A stretch of 19,247 nucleotides of DNA from JBBTXL01 sp038062295 (GTDB taxonomy: Bacteria; Patescibacteriota; Minisyncoccia; GWC2-36-17; WO2-46-25), in the NCBI GenBank assembly GCA_038062295.1, contig JBBTXL010000057.1, positions 1-19,247 on the forward strand. The letters run 5' to 3'. This document shows positions 6,588 to 15,800 of this stretch, one piece after another; position 1 is the stretch's first letter; every line of letters begins with the position of its first letter. The notes beneath the pieces were generated by a model. That model saw nothing but the letters and a program-made list of their open reading frames with translations. It had not been told where the DNA came from and searched no databases. Position numbers and translations under genes: made by a program.

Positions 6588-6640
6588 TGCGCGGTACGAT
6601 TCCGCGCACACCGCTTCTTTCTTGAGGCGGTGTTTCTTTT
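6588..6640 (+). terminator. Tandem hairpins with intrinsic terminator after pafA
   Basis: The first hairpin, TGCGCGG (6588-6594) with CCGCGCA (6602-6608), follows the stop codon directly. The second, ACACCGC (6608-6614) with GCGGTGT (6627-6633), is followed by TTCTTTT (6634-6640). The second is a standard intrinsic terminator; the first may add 3' protection. Confidence 0.8.
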
Positions 6641-6656
6641 AGATGGTGGGCATATT

Positions 6657-6665
6657 TGGTATACT
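6657..6665 (+). promoter_or_regulatory. Extended -10 promoter of the Xer recombinase gene
   Basis: TGGTATACT (TGnTATACT) with no clear -35. The predicted start is near 6672, about 4 bases before ATG 6676. The gap from -10 to ATG (10 bases) nearly matches that of rpsO (9 bases). Confidence 0.5.
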
Positions 6666-6675
6666 GCGGTCAGCC

Positions 6676-7581
6676 ATGCAGCGCTTCATTGACGACTTTT
6701 TGGAATATTTGGAGATAGAGCGAAACCGCTCGGCAAAAACGCTTGAAAACTACCGGCGGTATTTGGTTCGGTTTGCCGCGTTTGCGCGCATCGCGCACCC
6801 GAACAATATCACGCAGGATCTCGTGCGGCGCTATCGCGTTTTTTTAAACAGGATCGAAGATGAGCGCGGGCAGAAACTGAAAAAAATAACGCAGATGTAC
6901 CATGTTATCGCGCTCCGGGCGTTTCTGAAGTTTTGCGCCAAGCGCGGCATCACAACGCTTGCGGCAGAAACCGTGGAACTGGGGAAAACGCCGGAGCGGA
7001 CGATGGAATTTCTGGACGCCGCGGAGGTGGAGCGTTTACTTGCGGCGCCAAAAACCGGCACGGTGAGCGGTTTGCGGGATGCAGCGATTCTTGAAACGCT
7101 GTTTTCAACCGGCACGCGCGTGTCGGAACTCGTTGCGCTCGACCGCGCTCACGTGAATTTGAAAACGGGAGAATTTGGCGTACTCGGGAAAGGCGGGAAA
7201 CTGCGTGTTGTGTTTCTGTCCGCCAGTGCACAGGATGCCATTGCGCGGTATCTCAAGGAGCGAACGGATATTCATGACGCGCTGTTTGTCGATCACCGCG
7301 GCCGTCCGGAAAAAAAGACGGCATCACGCCTGACACCGCGCTCCATCCAGCGGATGATAAAAAAGTATGCCGTCGCGGCTGGCATCGTAAAAAAAGTGAC
7401 GCCGCATCAGTTGCGACACTCGTTCGCGACCGATCTGCTGCAGGGCGGCGCGGACATCCGTTCCGTGCAGGCGATGCTCGGACACGCTAGCATCACGACG
7501 ACACAAGTGTATACGCACTACACCGACAAACATCTCAAAGAGGTGCACCACAGGTTTCACCGCACGAAGAACCGGTTATAA
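6676..7581 (+). CDS. Xer-type tyrosine site-specific recombinase
   Basis: The 301-residue product has an N-terminal SAM-like core-binding domain (about 1-85) and a C-terminal catalytic domain. Numbered from ATG 6676, the catalytic set is R148 (TGTRVSEL), K172 (GKGGK), H244 and R247 (HQLRHSFATDLL), H270 (LGHASITTTQVYTHY) and nucleophile Y279. All are present, so it should be active. Length and motif spelling match XerC/XerD, which resolve chromosome dimers at dif during division. No dif site or integron/phage context was seen here, so a housekeeping role is more likely than a mobile-element integrase. The frame is open from 6643, but that start would precede the predicted transcript start. Its last codon overlaps the convergent small membrane protein gene. 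Confidence 0.92.
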   Translation: MQRFIDDFLEYLEIERNRSAKTLENYRRYLVRFAAFARIAHPNNITQDLVRRYRVFLNRIEDERGQKLKKITQMYHVIALRAFLKFCAKRGITTLAAETVELGKTPERTMEFLDAAEVERLLAAPKTGTVSGLRDAAILETLFSTGTRVSELVALDRAHVNLKTGEFGVLGKGGKLRVVFLSASAQDAIARYLKERTDIHDALFVDHRGRPEKKTASRLTPRSIQRMIKKYAVAAGIVKKVTPHQLRHSFATDLLQGGADIRSVQAMLGHASITTTQVYTHYTDKHLKEVHHRFHRTKNRL

Positions 7582-7833
7582 CTCGTCCAGCGGCCCGAAC
7601 CGTTTTTCCATGATATTGTTGTGAGAAAAATCAAACATTGTGATCGTGCGCTGGGCGGCCTGGTCGTCAACACTGAACGCAGTGGTTGCGGTATGCACCA
7701 AGGATATAACAGCAAACGCGACAGCAGATATCCAGCATGCACTCAAAACAGCAGATACAATTACGTACCTCTTCTTATACAAGGTATTTCCCAGTGTTGC
7801 GGCGGTCATATGAATGGAGCCACTCTTTTTCAT
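7576..7833 (-). CDS. Small single-pass membrane protein at the end of the pilus operon
   Basis: The 85-residue protein has one hydrophobic helix at about 24-46 and a roughly 40-residue exported tail ending FGPLDEL. I do not recognise a family. Its ATG overlaps the stop of the PilO-like gene by the four bases ATGA, so it belongs to that operon. By position it could stand where PilP is in other pilus clusters, but there is no lipobox or PilP-like motif, so this is a guess. The stop lies inside the last codon of the convergent recombinase gene. Confidence 0.65.
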   Translation of the reverse strand: MKKSGSIHMTAATLGNTLYKKRYVIVSAVLSACWISAVAFAVISLVHTATTAFSVDDQAAQRTITMFDFSHNNIMEKRFGPLDEL

Positions 7834-8396
7834 GGTTTTTTCAGGAGTGCGGCACCCGTAATGTGAGTTTCTACTAAACCCGGCACGTCGGAATAGGTGA
7901 GTGATACGGAGCGTACAGCAATAAAATACGGACCCGTTTCAAGCGCGGAGAGCATGGTGAGCACGGTGTCGTGCGTGCCGGAAATACGCATGGAAAACGG
8001 AAGTTCTTCAAACGGCGCGCTGCCTTCTGTAACAAAGCCGAATTGCACGTCGGTAGTGACATTCAATTTCGTCCCCAGCCCGCTTATATAGTCTGCCACC
8101 ACCGTAACATTGTCTTCCGAAGGGAATGTGTTTGCCACGCGTGCGGTTATGCGCGTCGCAACCTCGGCGTCATGTCCCATGGTATCCAGAAGACTTTGTT
8201 TTTTAGAGAACACCGCAAGCTCGTTGCGCGCCACAACCAGTTCTTCGGCTGTGTCGTTCATGCGTCCGCCGGCAAACAGAATAAAGGCGATGCTCGCCGC
8301 GGTTATGACTGTGGCGCGAACAAGCACCAGCAGTACCTTTTTTCTCACGCCGGCGCGGTGCTCATTTCCTGCTTTTGTCTCGCGAGCTTCGCTCAT
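7830..8396 (-). CDS. PilO-like pilus inner-membrane platform protein
   Basis: The 188-residue protein has a basic cytoplasmic start, a membrane helix at about 21-43, a short heptad-like helix at about 45-75, and a C-terminal alpha/beta domain. This is the bitopic layout of PilO, which pairs with PilN and links the pilus motor to the envelope complex. Sequence signatures of PilO are weak, so the call rests mainly on topology and on its place directly after the PilM-PilN fusion. The two genes overlap by ATGA, and the next gene overlaps the same way. It could instead be a divergent PilN-like partner. Confidence 0.6.
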   Translation of the reverse strand: MSEARETKAGNEHRAGVRKKVLLVLVRATVITAASIAFILFAGGRMNDTAEELVVARNELAVFSKKQSLLDTMGHDAEVATRITARVANTFPSEDNVTVVADYISGLGTKLNVTTDVQFGFVTEGSAPFEELPFSMRISGTHDTVLTMLSALETGPYFIAVRSVSLTYSDVPGLVETHITGAALLKKP

Positions 8397-9871
8397 GGCT
8401 GTTGTTTCATTTTCAAGACGATATGTACCACGATATTCTCTTTTTGCATAATGCCCAACGACGGCATACGTACGCTTTCGTACCTGCCGCTGTTTTCAAG
8501 TTCTTTCCGAAATGCGATCGCTCCATCACGTGTTGCGGCAACAATACCGACAGTCAGTTCTCCGTTGGGTGCCGGCATGGTTATATTTTTGATCGTTACC
8601 CCGTTGTACTCAAGCGTTGGCGTAAGAGCACGGATGAATTCCGACCATGGATACATCATATTCTCGGCTGCGGCAATGTCGGCAACAACTGTGTTGAATG
8701 TTTGCGCAGCGCTTTCAAGCTCGGTGATGCGCAGAGCGGTGGCTGACGCCGACTGGGACTGCGCGATGCGCGTACCCATATTGGTATGGGCATTGGTCAC
8801 GATGAGCCACATGCCTCCGAAGAGCGCGGCAAAGAGCATTGCGGTCGCGCCGGTAATGTCCGACCACAGCGATACGTAAGCGCCAAAGCGTCGCACGCGG
8901 TATACTTCCTCGGTTCCCACCGGCATTATACTGATCATCGTGTCGTCTTCCCGTCTAACCGCCCCGCGCAACGCAGCGCCATACGCGGCGACGGAGGCAT
9001 CTTCCAAGGGGACATCAAGCGCGGAGCGCGCATTTTCCACCGAAACACCGACGTTCTTTGAGAGAACATCCGCAATCTCTTTCTTTTGCTGAAACAGCGA
9101 AAACAGGACGATAGACCGCGGTTCGGGATCATGCGGGTTTTCAACCGAATAAAAATTTATCACCCTCGAGAGTTCGGTACTGATAAAACTTTCGAACTCC
9201 GCAAGGGTTGCAACCGGCGGCATAGCGATAAAACGGGAGAACCGAAGTTCATCGTGGGATACCAACGCGAATTCAACACCCTCATCCTTAATGTTCACAA
9301 TAATTCCGTTCGTATCTTTGAAGTTATGCAGTGTTCGCGTGGTTGCGAGTGCGGCAGGTTCGAACGCGAGCGGCTCAAGCCCCGCCGCTTCACACACCGC
9401 CAGGTATTCGGCAATGCGTTCGCGCAACGCAAAGCTTACCAAAACCTCCTGGTGGTATGCGTCGTGCGACCGTGCCGGCTGCCAATCGTAATATACGTCG
9501 TCGCTTGAGCGCGGGAAGAGATTTTTTGTGTTCATGGCAAGCCGCACCGTTTCCTCCGTTTGTTCCGGCGAAAGTTGCGGCGCTTGCATGGTATCGGCAA
9601 ACGTGAACGCCGGCGGTAGCGCGAGAATGATATATTTTGAAGGGAAGAGGTCTTTATTGCCGGTGCGAAACTCTTTCAATACAGCCGCAAGCGCCGCTGC
9701 ATCCATAATCTTCCCGTTATGAACAACCCCGCGCGGAAGCGCGGCTGACTTCTTGATCACGGAAAGTGCACCCTTTTTGTCCCTTCTGACGATCGCGGCA
9801 CGCACAAAACCCTGCGCGATCTCAACGCCGGTAACTTCCTCCACCGGATTAAATAATTGTGTGATATCCAT
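8393..9871 (-). CDS. pilM: PilM-PilN fusion, type IV pilus assembly platform protein
   Basis: PilM is an actin-like cytoplasmic ATPase-fold protein that binds the cytoplasmic N-terminal motif of PilN. Numbered from the upstream GTG at 9874, residues 14-305 are PilM-like: VTGVEIAQGFVRAAIV, then ILALPPAF, LAMNTKNLFP and VNIKDEGVEFALV, closing with AAYGAAL. Residues 313-319 (MISIMPV) resemble the INLLP motif at the start of PilN. A membrane helix (about 342-360), a coiled segment and a ferredoxin-like C-terminus follow, as in PilN. The protein thus joins both partners in one chain, comparable in layout to GspL. ATG 9871 is preferred: it overlaps the previous stop as TGATG and gives 492 residues. 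Upstream are minor pilin genes; downstream is PilO-like. Confidence 0.82.
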   Translation of the reverse strand: MDITQLFNPVEEVTGVEIAQGFVRAAIVRRDKKGALSVIKKSAALPRGVVHNGKIMDAAALAAVLKEFRTGNKDLFPSKYIILALPPAFTFADTMQAPQLSPEQTEETVRLAMNTKNLFPRSSDDVYYDWQPARSHDAYHQEVLVSFALRERIAEYLAVCEAAGLEPLAFEPAALATTRTLHNFKDTNGIIVNIKDEGVEFALVSHDELRFSRFIAMPPVATLAEFESFISTELSRVINFYSVENPHDPEPRSIVLFSLFQQKKEIADVLSKNVGVSVENARSALDVPLEDASVAAYGAALRGAVRREDDTMISIMPVGTEEVYRVRRFGAYVSLWSDITGATAMLFAALFGGMWLIVTNAHTNMGTRIAQSQSASATALRITELESAAQTFNTVVADIAAAENMMYPWSEFIRALTPTLEYNGVTIKNITMPAPNGELTVGIVAATRDGAIAFRKELENSGRYESVRMPSLGIMQKENIVVHIVLKMKQQP

Positions 9872-10344
9872 CACTGCTCGTTTTGTGAAAGCACCGTTAT
9901 TTTACCACTGGTTGCATGTACGCTCAAAACGGTTTCCATGGTTCGTGTCGTGGTTGTGAGCGTTCCTGTTGCAATGATGCAGTACTGGTTTGTGCTTACA
10001 CTGTAAGAACATGTCGTTGCGCTGTCTTTTTCCACAACAATCCTGGCGCACACCGTTGCGCCGTTCATCGTACAGTTTATCGGGTCGGAAGGAAGGTAGT
10101 AGGTTGTTGCTGTGAAGTTTTTGTTGCGCGCGATCTTTAAAAGCGCATCTTTGGTTGCTTCTTGCGCGGCGGCGTACGCTTCGTTCGTTTCACGGAGAGA
10201 TTCAGAGAGCAACCCCTCCAGAATTCCGGAGGAAACCATGGAGAGTCCGACCGCGATCATAATAACGAGCGTGATCATCACGGTGGCAAGCAGGGCCATG
10301 CCGCGTTCATATATGTCTGCGGGGAAAAGAATTCTTTGTTTCAT
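9871..10344 (-). CDS. PilX-like minor pilin / prepilin-like protein
   Basis: The 157-residue protein begins with a short basic leader and ERGMALLATVMITLVIM, the pattern of PilX-type minor pilins (a Gly-Met/Ala-Ala-Leu-Leu start of a long hydrophobic helix) rather than the GFTLIE type. The usual Glu at +5 of the mature protein is absent. The rest is a Thr-rich beta domain with three cysteines. Its ATG overlaps the stop of the PilW-like gene by ATGA, and its TGA overlaps the ATG of the PilM-PilN gene. PilX-type proteins help prime pilus assembly and sit near the pilus tip in other bacteria. Confidence 0.68.
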   Translation of the reverse strand: MKQRILFPADIYERGMALLATVMITLVIMIAVGLSMVSSGILEGLLSESLRETNEAYAAAQEATKDALLKIARNKNFTATTYYLPSDPINCTMNGATVCARIVVEKDSATTCSYSVSTNQYCIIATGTLTTTTRTMETVLSVHATSGKITVLSQNEQ

Positions 10345-10880
10345 CGGTTTCCTACTTTTTCTGTTGAGGTTGCGCTTTGTGAATATGCAAACTGCGGTTC
10401 GGCGCTATTGTAAGCAATGGTGAGTGCAAACTGTGTCGTGGTTGCTTGCACGGTGTTGTTTGAGGATGCTGTATTCTGCAGGGTGGTGAAGTTCAGATAC
10501 GTTACCTTGACAGCGTCGGTCGTGATACTTTCCGCAGGCGCCGCGCCGGTTTGTTTTTGGAGCACCGTACCGGCAAGCGAGTACTGGATGGTTTGCCCGT
10601 TCACCACGGCGTCCAGTGAGTTACCAGAACTTCCCGCAATCGGAGCAACGACGTTCGTCGCGCTCCGAAGTGTTTGTGCGATTGTTTCGGTTGCAAGCCG
10701 CACATTGTGCTGAACCTCCGATGTCATCGCAGACTTTGCCGAACCCAGATTGAGTTGTAAGAGCGCGCCGACAAACACCGCGGATACCACCGAGAACACG
10801 GCGGTGTAGATGATAAGTTCAATCAATGTAAAACCGTGGTGTCCCGCGTGTTTGTGCTGGTTGCGCATATGCTGTTGCAT
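10341..10880 (-). CDS. PilW/PulJ-like prepilin-type protein
   Basis: From ATG 10880 the product has 179 residues with a His-rich leader and a textbook prepilin peptidase site: HHG, then FTLIELIIYTAVFSVV, with F at +1 and E at +5. The long hydrophobic helix leads into a Ser/Thr-rich globular domain. The open frame continues upstream to 11033, but that part is Pro/Arg-rich, has no signal character and overlaps the preceding gene by 143 bases. The 10880 start leaves a 10-base gap after the preceding TAG. The longer hydrophilic domain and position next to the PilX-like gene suit a PilW/PulJ minor pilin. Confidence 0.82.
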   Translation of the reverse strand: MQQHMRNQHKHAGHHGFTLIELIIYTAVFSVVSAVFVGALLQLNLGSAKSAMTSEVQHNVRLATETIAQTLRSATNVVAPIAGSSGNSLDAVVNGQTIQYSLAGTVLQKQTGAAPAESITTDAVKVTYLNFTTLQNTASSNNTVQATTTQFALTIAYNSAEPQFAYSQSATSTEKVGNR

Positions 10881-10890
10881 GGCGGGGTTG

Positions 10891-11565
10891 CTACTGCGCC
10901 GGCACCGATGTGGCGCCGCGGGAGGTGGCAATCCCGTATGACCATTTCTGCGCGTCAGCGTTGTAAAACAAGCTGATGCCGGACATGGTGGCGTCTGCAA
11001 ACTGCGGGAGTGCGCGGATGGCGGCAACGGCATCGGAAGAGTCGCGCAACAACTCGGGCACGTCGGTTCCCTGCGTTGATGATTCTATTTCTTTTTGGGA
11101 AATGATCGCGGTACCACGCACAATGAATTCGTATCCTGTGTTTATTTCTGCCGAATGGAATATGATCTGCCACTGGCTTGATTTGCCGTTCACGTCCACT
11201 GCGCCTTGTGATTTGACGGAAACAAGGCGTGCATCATCCGACCATCCGCGCGCGTCAGGTACGATGCGCGCAACGCTTTCTTTCACCGTGAGTTCCGCCC
11301 CGGGAACGATATATGTATCTCCTTCACTCCCGAGCGGCATCGCAACGGTGCCCGATGCAATGGTTCTTGTGTCAGCTTCGGCAACGCGTTCTGTAAGGGG
11401 AATAGTAAGCTCTTCCCGAATGACTGTTTTCACGTCAGGCTGGTTTTTTGCCGGTGCTGATGTCTGGGAGGGTATGGGAAGCGCACCAAAGAAGTAGGCG
11501 GCGGTCGCAATGCCGGTCACGCACACTATCGCTATCAGTACGAAGATTAGAGTGGTACGGTTCAT
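10891..11565 (-). CDS. Membrane-anchored extracytoplasmic protein, unknown function
   Basis: The 224-residue protein has an N-terminal signal anchor (about 5-26), a short Pro/Ala/Gln linker, and an exported domain rich in beta strands. No lipobox, catalytic motif or known family is recognised. The ATG overlaps the stop of the preceding secreted protein gene by ATGA, and its TAG is 10 bases from the PilW-like start. It therefore lies between the secreted adhesin-like proteins and the minor pilins, and may help mount one on the other. Confidence 0.72.
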   Translation of the reverse strand: MNRTTLIFVLIAIVCVTGIATAAYFFGALPIPSQTSAPAKNQPDVKTVIREELTIPLTERVAEADTRTIASGTVAMPLGSEGDTYIVPGAELTVKESVARIVPDARGWSDDARLVSVKSQGAVDVNGKSSQWQIIFHSAEINTGYEFIVRGTAIISQKEIESSTQGTDVPELLRDSSDAVAAIRALPQFADATMSGISLFYNADAQKWSYGIATSRGATSVPAQ

Positions 11566-12815
11566 GGTGCCCAGTTTACTATTATATCATCAACCTGCGG
11601 AGTTTCCGTCCCCGATGTGGCACATCCGCTGGATGCGTTGGAGCACAGCACCGTTTTATACCTAAAATAGCGCTTGTTTTTGTGTGCAGCATCGGTGGCA
11701 CATCCGATTTCCACAGGTGTGTTTGCTGTCGGTTCATAGTATGTCCCCGTTGCACAGTCCGGTCCGCGGTAGGTCCAGGGGCCGCTTGCATTGTTTGACG
11801 TGGCAAGCTGGAGGCGCACCAGGGTGTTGCTGGGGAGTGTCGCTCCCTGCCACATGATCCAGTTATATGCGGCGCCATCGGTAATGCCGGTATCAAATGT
11901 GGAGGATTCTACCGTGCCGCTTGGTGCGTATCCGCCGCCGCAGGACGGCGGCTTGTAGCGATGCGATATGACCGCTTTCGCCCCCAACCCATACACCGTC
12001 ATGGTGCTCGGCACCGAGACAGCTAGCGTGTACGTATACGTCCCTGCCGACAGCGGCGCAATGGTCGCAGACGGATCATAGAAGAATTCAAACGGTGTCG
12101 GGGTTGTGCTGACGTTGGCCATGGTGAACGACTGTGTTCCCCCGCCGTCGAGCATCACGCCGATATTTCCGTTGCCGGTGTACACGCCAGAAACCGCGAT
12201 GGAGGACGACTGCACAGGATTGGTGACGCCCGCAAGGTTGTCGCCGATATAGAACGAGAACTGCTGGTTCACCTGCGTGTTAGTGACCGCACCATCGGAG
12301 TCCACAATGTAGGTTTCGGTGGTTTTGACTTTTTCATTTGCCGGCTGGCCGTCCGCACAGCTCCCGGGAACATATGTATGGCTTGCGATAAGTTTCGCCC
12401 CCAACCCATACACCGTCATGGTGCTCGGCACCGAGACAGCTAGCGTGTACGTATACGTCCCTGCCGACAGCGGCGCAATGGTCGCAGACGGATCATAGAA
12501 GAATTCAAACGGTGTCGGGGTTGTGCTGACGTTGGCCATGGTGAACGACTGTGTTCCCCCGCCGTCGAGCATCACGCCGATATTTCCGTTGCCGGTGTAC
12601 ACGCCAGAAACCGCGATGGAGGACGACTGCACAGGATTGGTGACGCCCGCAAGGTTGTCGCCGATATAGAACGAGAACTGCTGGTTCACCTGCGTGTTAG
12701 TGACCGCACCATCGGAGTCCACAATGTAGGTTTCGGTGGTTTTGACTTGGTTCGCCGCAAACACCACAGCGGACGCGCAGAAAAAAAGTCCGAAAATGCT
12801 AAGGAGTATACGCAT
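11562..12815 (-). CDS. Secreted protein with a perfectly duplicated beta domain
   Basis: The 417-residue protein starts with a Sec-type signal peptide (about 1-20, ending VVFA). Residues 24-141 and 163-280 are identical copies of a beta-rich domain that begins VKTTETYIVDSDG and ends TVYGLGAK. The linker between them is Gly/Asn/Cys-bearing. Residues about 300-417 form a different beta domain (TFDTGITDG, WIMWQG, PQVDDIIVNW) with paired cysteines. There is no sortase signal, PEP-CTERM or lipobox. The ATG lies inside the last 17 bases of the giant gene upstream, and the TGA overlaps the next ATG. The duplicated domain is related to the last domain of the giant protein. Function is unknown; a surface or pilus-tip role is inferred from the operon. 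Confidence 0.82.
   Translation of the reverse strand: MRILLSIFGLFFCASAVVFAANQVKTTETYIVDSDGAVTNTQVNQQFSFYIGDNLAGVTNPVQSSSIAVSGVYTGNGNIGVMLDGGGTQSFTMANVSTTPTPFEFFYDPSATIAPLSAGTYTYTLAVSVPSTMTVYGLGAKLIASHTYVPGSCADGQPANEKVKTTETYIVDSDGAVTNTQVNQQFSFYIGDNLAGVTNPVQSSSIAVSGVYTGNGNIGVMLDGGGTQSFTMANVSTTPTPFEFFYDPSATIAPLSAGTYTYTLAVSVPSTMTVYGLGAKAVISHRYKPPSCGGGYAPSGTVESSTFDTGITDGAAYNWIMWQGATLPSNTLVRLQLATSNNASGPWTYRGPDCATGTYYEPTANTPVEIGCATDAAHKNKRYFRYKTVLCSNASSGCATSGTETPQVDDIIVNWAP
11976..12331 (-). repeat. 356-bp perfect direct repeat, copy 2 of 2 (in transcription order)
   Basis: Compared base by base with 12393-12748, I see no difference, including third codon positions. The offset is 417 bases, exactly 139 codons, so the frame is kept. 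Flanks differ at once (c versus g on one side, t versus g on the other), giving sharp boundaries. Confidence 0.95.
12393..12748 (-). repeat. 356-bp perfect direct repeat, copy 1 of 2 (in transcription order)
   Basis: This copy encodes the signal-peptide-proximal domain (residues 24-141). A 61-bp unique spacer (12332-12392) separates it from the other copy. Exact identity points to a very recent duplication, ongoing gene conversion or an assembly artefact. Confidence 0.95.
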
Positions 12816-15800
12816 AGGTGACGATAAACTTTGCCGACGTAATGTACACGGTTGTGTTTGCCTGCGGCGTGACCACCAGGGTGTTGGTTGCGCCGACGGG
12901 ACTCACGGAATAGATGATCTTAAAGTGGCTTAGGGTTGAAGCCGGAACGACATAGGTGCGTGCGGCCTGGCTGTTCACCTGCACGGCGATGTCTTTTGAT
13001 GATGCACCAGAAGCGTATACACCGGTGATTTCTACGAATGCGCTCTTAGTGGTTGTTGCGGTTTCGGGCATAGAGACTGGGAATGATTGGTTGAGTGGCG
13101 CGCCGTTCGTGATGATGCCGGTGCTGCCGATAATATGAAACACCGTTGTTTTAGCGGGTTGTGATGGGCATGCTCCTGTTTGGAAGTTCTGGATGGCGCT
13201 GAAACTCACAATACCCGCATCGTCACGCGAACGGGCACGGTAGTAATACGTGGTGCCGCAGGAAAGGTTTGAGAGCGGAACGGAATGTACCGTGACGGTT
13301 GGCGCGGTGTCAGTTTCGGTCGTGGTTGCGGTTCCCGCGCCGAGCAACGCATCGGTTCCGTACGCCACCTGGCTTGAGGATGTATCTCCCGTGGTGTTCC
13401 ATGCGATCGTTGCGGTGTTGGTGGTAATGCTGTTTGCGGCAAGACCCGTGATGGCGGGAGGCGTATCGTCAAGTTCAAAGTCGGTTGCGGCTTCGGAATT
13501 GCAACCCGAGTCCGGGTAGCACTGCCACGCACTGCAGTAGTCGGTGCCGGATTTGTTGTATCGCACGCGGGTCTGCCAGTGGTAGAGGTCGTCCGCGGTG
13601 GTGGTGGAGGACGTGATCGTAACATTGCCGCTTGAGTACGCAACCCCGGTCCCTTCAAAACAGTACGCAAGGCCGGTGCATGCGGCGGCGGAGCATGCGG
13701 ATGGCGAGGAGAACGTTGAACTACCGCCGATGGTCGGGCGCAGCTCCGTTTGTAGGTACATCGTGCCGCCGCCCACGCCCGACGTGGTGGTTGCTGCAAA
13801 ATACACGGGGGTGCTCGACGCCATGCCGCCCGTTGCAATGAGGTCAGTGAAACCGGAATTTCGGGATTGCCAGAGTATGGTCGGTGTGGTGGGGGTCGGC
13901 ACGACCACGGTAAAGCTCATACCGTTGGAGTCGTATCCATTGGATTTGAGCACGACGTTCCCGGTGACGGCGCCCGATGGCACTTGCGTATTCATGGCGG
14001 TATTGGTCCAACTCGTGAACACCGTAGCGTCCACGCTGCTGGTAAAGGTAACTTTATTGTTGGCGTCAAACGCGCCGGGACACGCGCCACCGTTCTGACA
14101 GAAGTGGTCGCCGTCAACTTGTACGGGGTCCCCTGCAGTGCCGCTTCCTGGCGTAAAACCGGTAATCCGCGGCAGAATGCGAAAGCCGTTCGCGCCGTAC
14201 GCGAGGTCGGTTTTGGAGCCCGTTGCCGCCGCGCGCGTGAGGAGCACGTCGCCCGTGTAATCATTGTCGTCAATGGCCGCCGGAACCGTCACGGTCACGG
14301 CCGTGTCGGACCAACTGACGATAGAAGCGCTTTGGGAAGGAGAGAACCCTCCTTGGAACGTCACGGTCCCCTGGTTTGCGTTCGTGTCAAAGTGGTCACC
14401 GTTCAACGTGATATCTTCGGCTTCCCGGGCTGCGTCCGCAACGAGCGGCGTGGTAACGGAGGTGATATTGGGATACATATAATAGGTCAGATCAGGCGCA
14501 GTTGATTGTGCTGCGGCAACAACTTCTAACGCCGTGGAACCGCCAAAGCTTGCAAGTCCTGCGGCAATGGTGAACGTGATGGTGGTGTTGTTCCAGGTGC
14601 TGATGTTGCTCCCCAGAACCGTCGCGTTCCCCCCCACCACAAATCGCACGCAACCCTTGGAACCGACTGTCACGGTTGTACAATCTTGCTGGTCGGCGTC
14701 AGCGCTCGGCGCGCCAAACCCTTTCCCGCTGATGGTTGCGGTGTCGCCCGAACGTCCGCCGTCACCGCTAACGGCGTACGTCACCGAATCGGTTTTTGGC
14801 AGAATAGTTTGCGTGCCGGCAAGTGTGCCGGAACCGGACTCTGTGCCGTCCGATGTCACGTCTCCCGCGGCGGCGATCTGAAAGTTAACCGTCGCGCCGC
14901 CAAGGGGATATGTTGTGCCGTTGGCGAGGTCGTAGCGTACGTACACGTAAGCAGTTGTGCCCGAAGATATGGCAAGTGTGCCGCTTACGGTTACGGTCTG
15001 ATCCGCAGCAAACGTCGCAGCGGTGCCAAACAGCGTTTCCGCACCCGCATCCGACCAGTTGCCATCGGTATCATAGTAAAGGTTCATGTCAGAAAGCTCG
15101 CTATCCGCATCAACCGTGGTGCTTGATTCCGTGATTTTGATCACGCTTACATTTATTGTCCCGCCTGTCGCCGCGAGCGTAAATGCCGCGCACGTCGCCG
15201 CTCCGGTGCACGCGGTATCGTGCGCATACTGGTTCACATCCCCGCTGTTTTTGGTCGCGATCTTTGCACCGGCCGTTATGCTGATCGTCAGCGTCAATTG
15301 TGGCGTGAAAGGCGAGCCGGTAAAGGTGACGCCAACGTCATAGTTCCCGTTCAGGTCTTTCTGGAACACCTTGTACGAATATGCTTGGCCATTGGTCAGC
15401 GCGGTGCCACTGCACCCACCCGTGCCCGCGCCGTCGGTACCCGACACCGCCGTAGAAACAGGGTCCGTGGAGCGCACACACGCAACCGTGGCGGTGCCGA
15501 TGGTATTCCCATTCGAATAGCTGGACCCTTCCGCCGGAACTTCGGAGCCGGGAGTGGACGCCGCCCACCGCAACACAACCGAAACCCCGTCCGCTCCCGT
15601 GCTGAACCCGTCCGCGCCGCTGCTGTTTGATGTTGTCCAGTTGAGCGTCACTTGCGACCCGCCGGCGGAGCCGCTGGTGCTTGTCGCGCCGTTTGCTGAA
15701 GCGTTGTCCACCGTGATGGTCGCGCTCCCGGAATCACTTCCCGCTTGCGTATTGGTGCTCGTGAACGCGGTGATGGTGCCGCCCACGCCGTACGACGTTC

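Noticed and set aside
6676..7581. Prophage or integron integrase
   Set aside because: The sequence has XerC/D length and motifs, and there is no att site, tRNA, cassette or phage gene beside it.
10881..11033. N-terminal extension of the PilW-like ORF
   Set aside because: It is rich in Pro/Arg, would overlap the upstream gene by 143 bases and would put 50 extra residues before a prepilin leader. ATG 10880 is preferred.
11976..12748. Mobile element or CRISPR origin of the direct repeats
   Set aside because: There is no transposase, terminal inverted repeat or target duplication, only two copies, and the reading frame is maintained. Domain duplication explains it.
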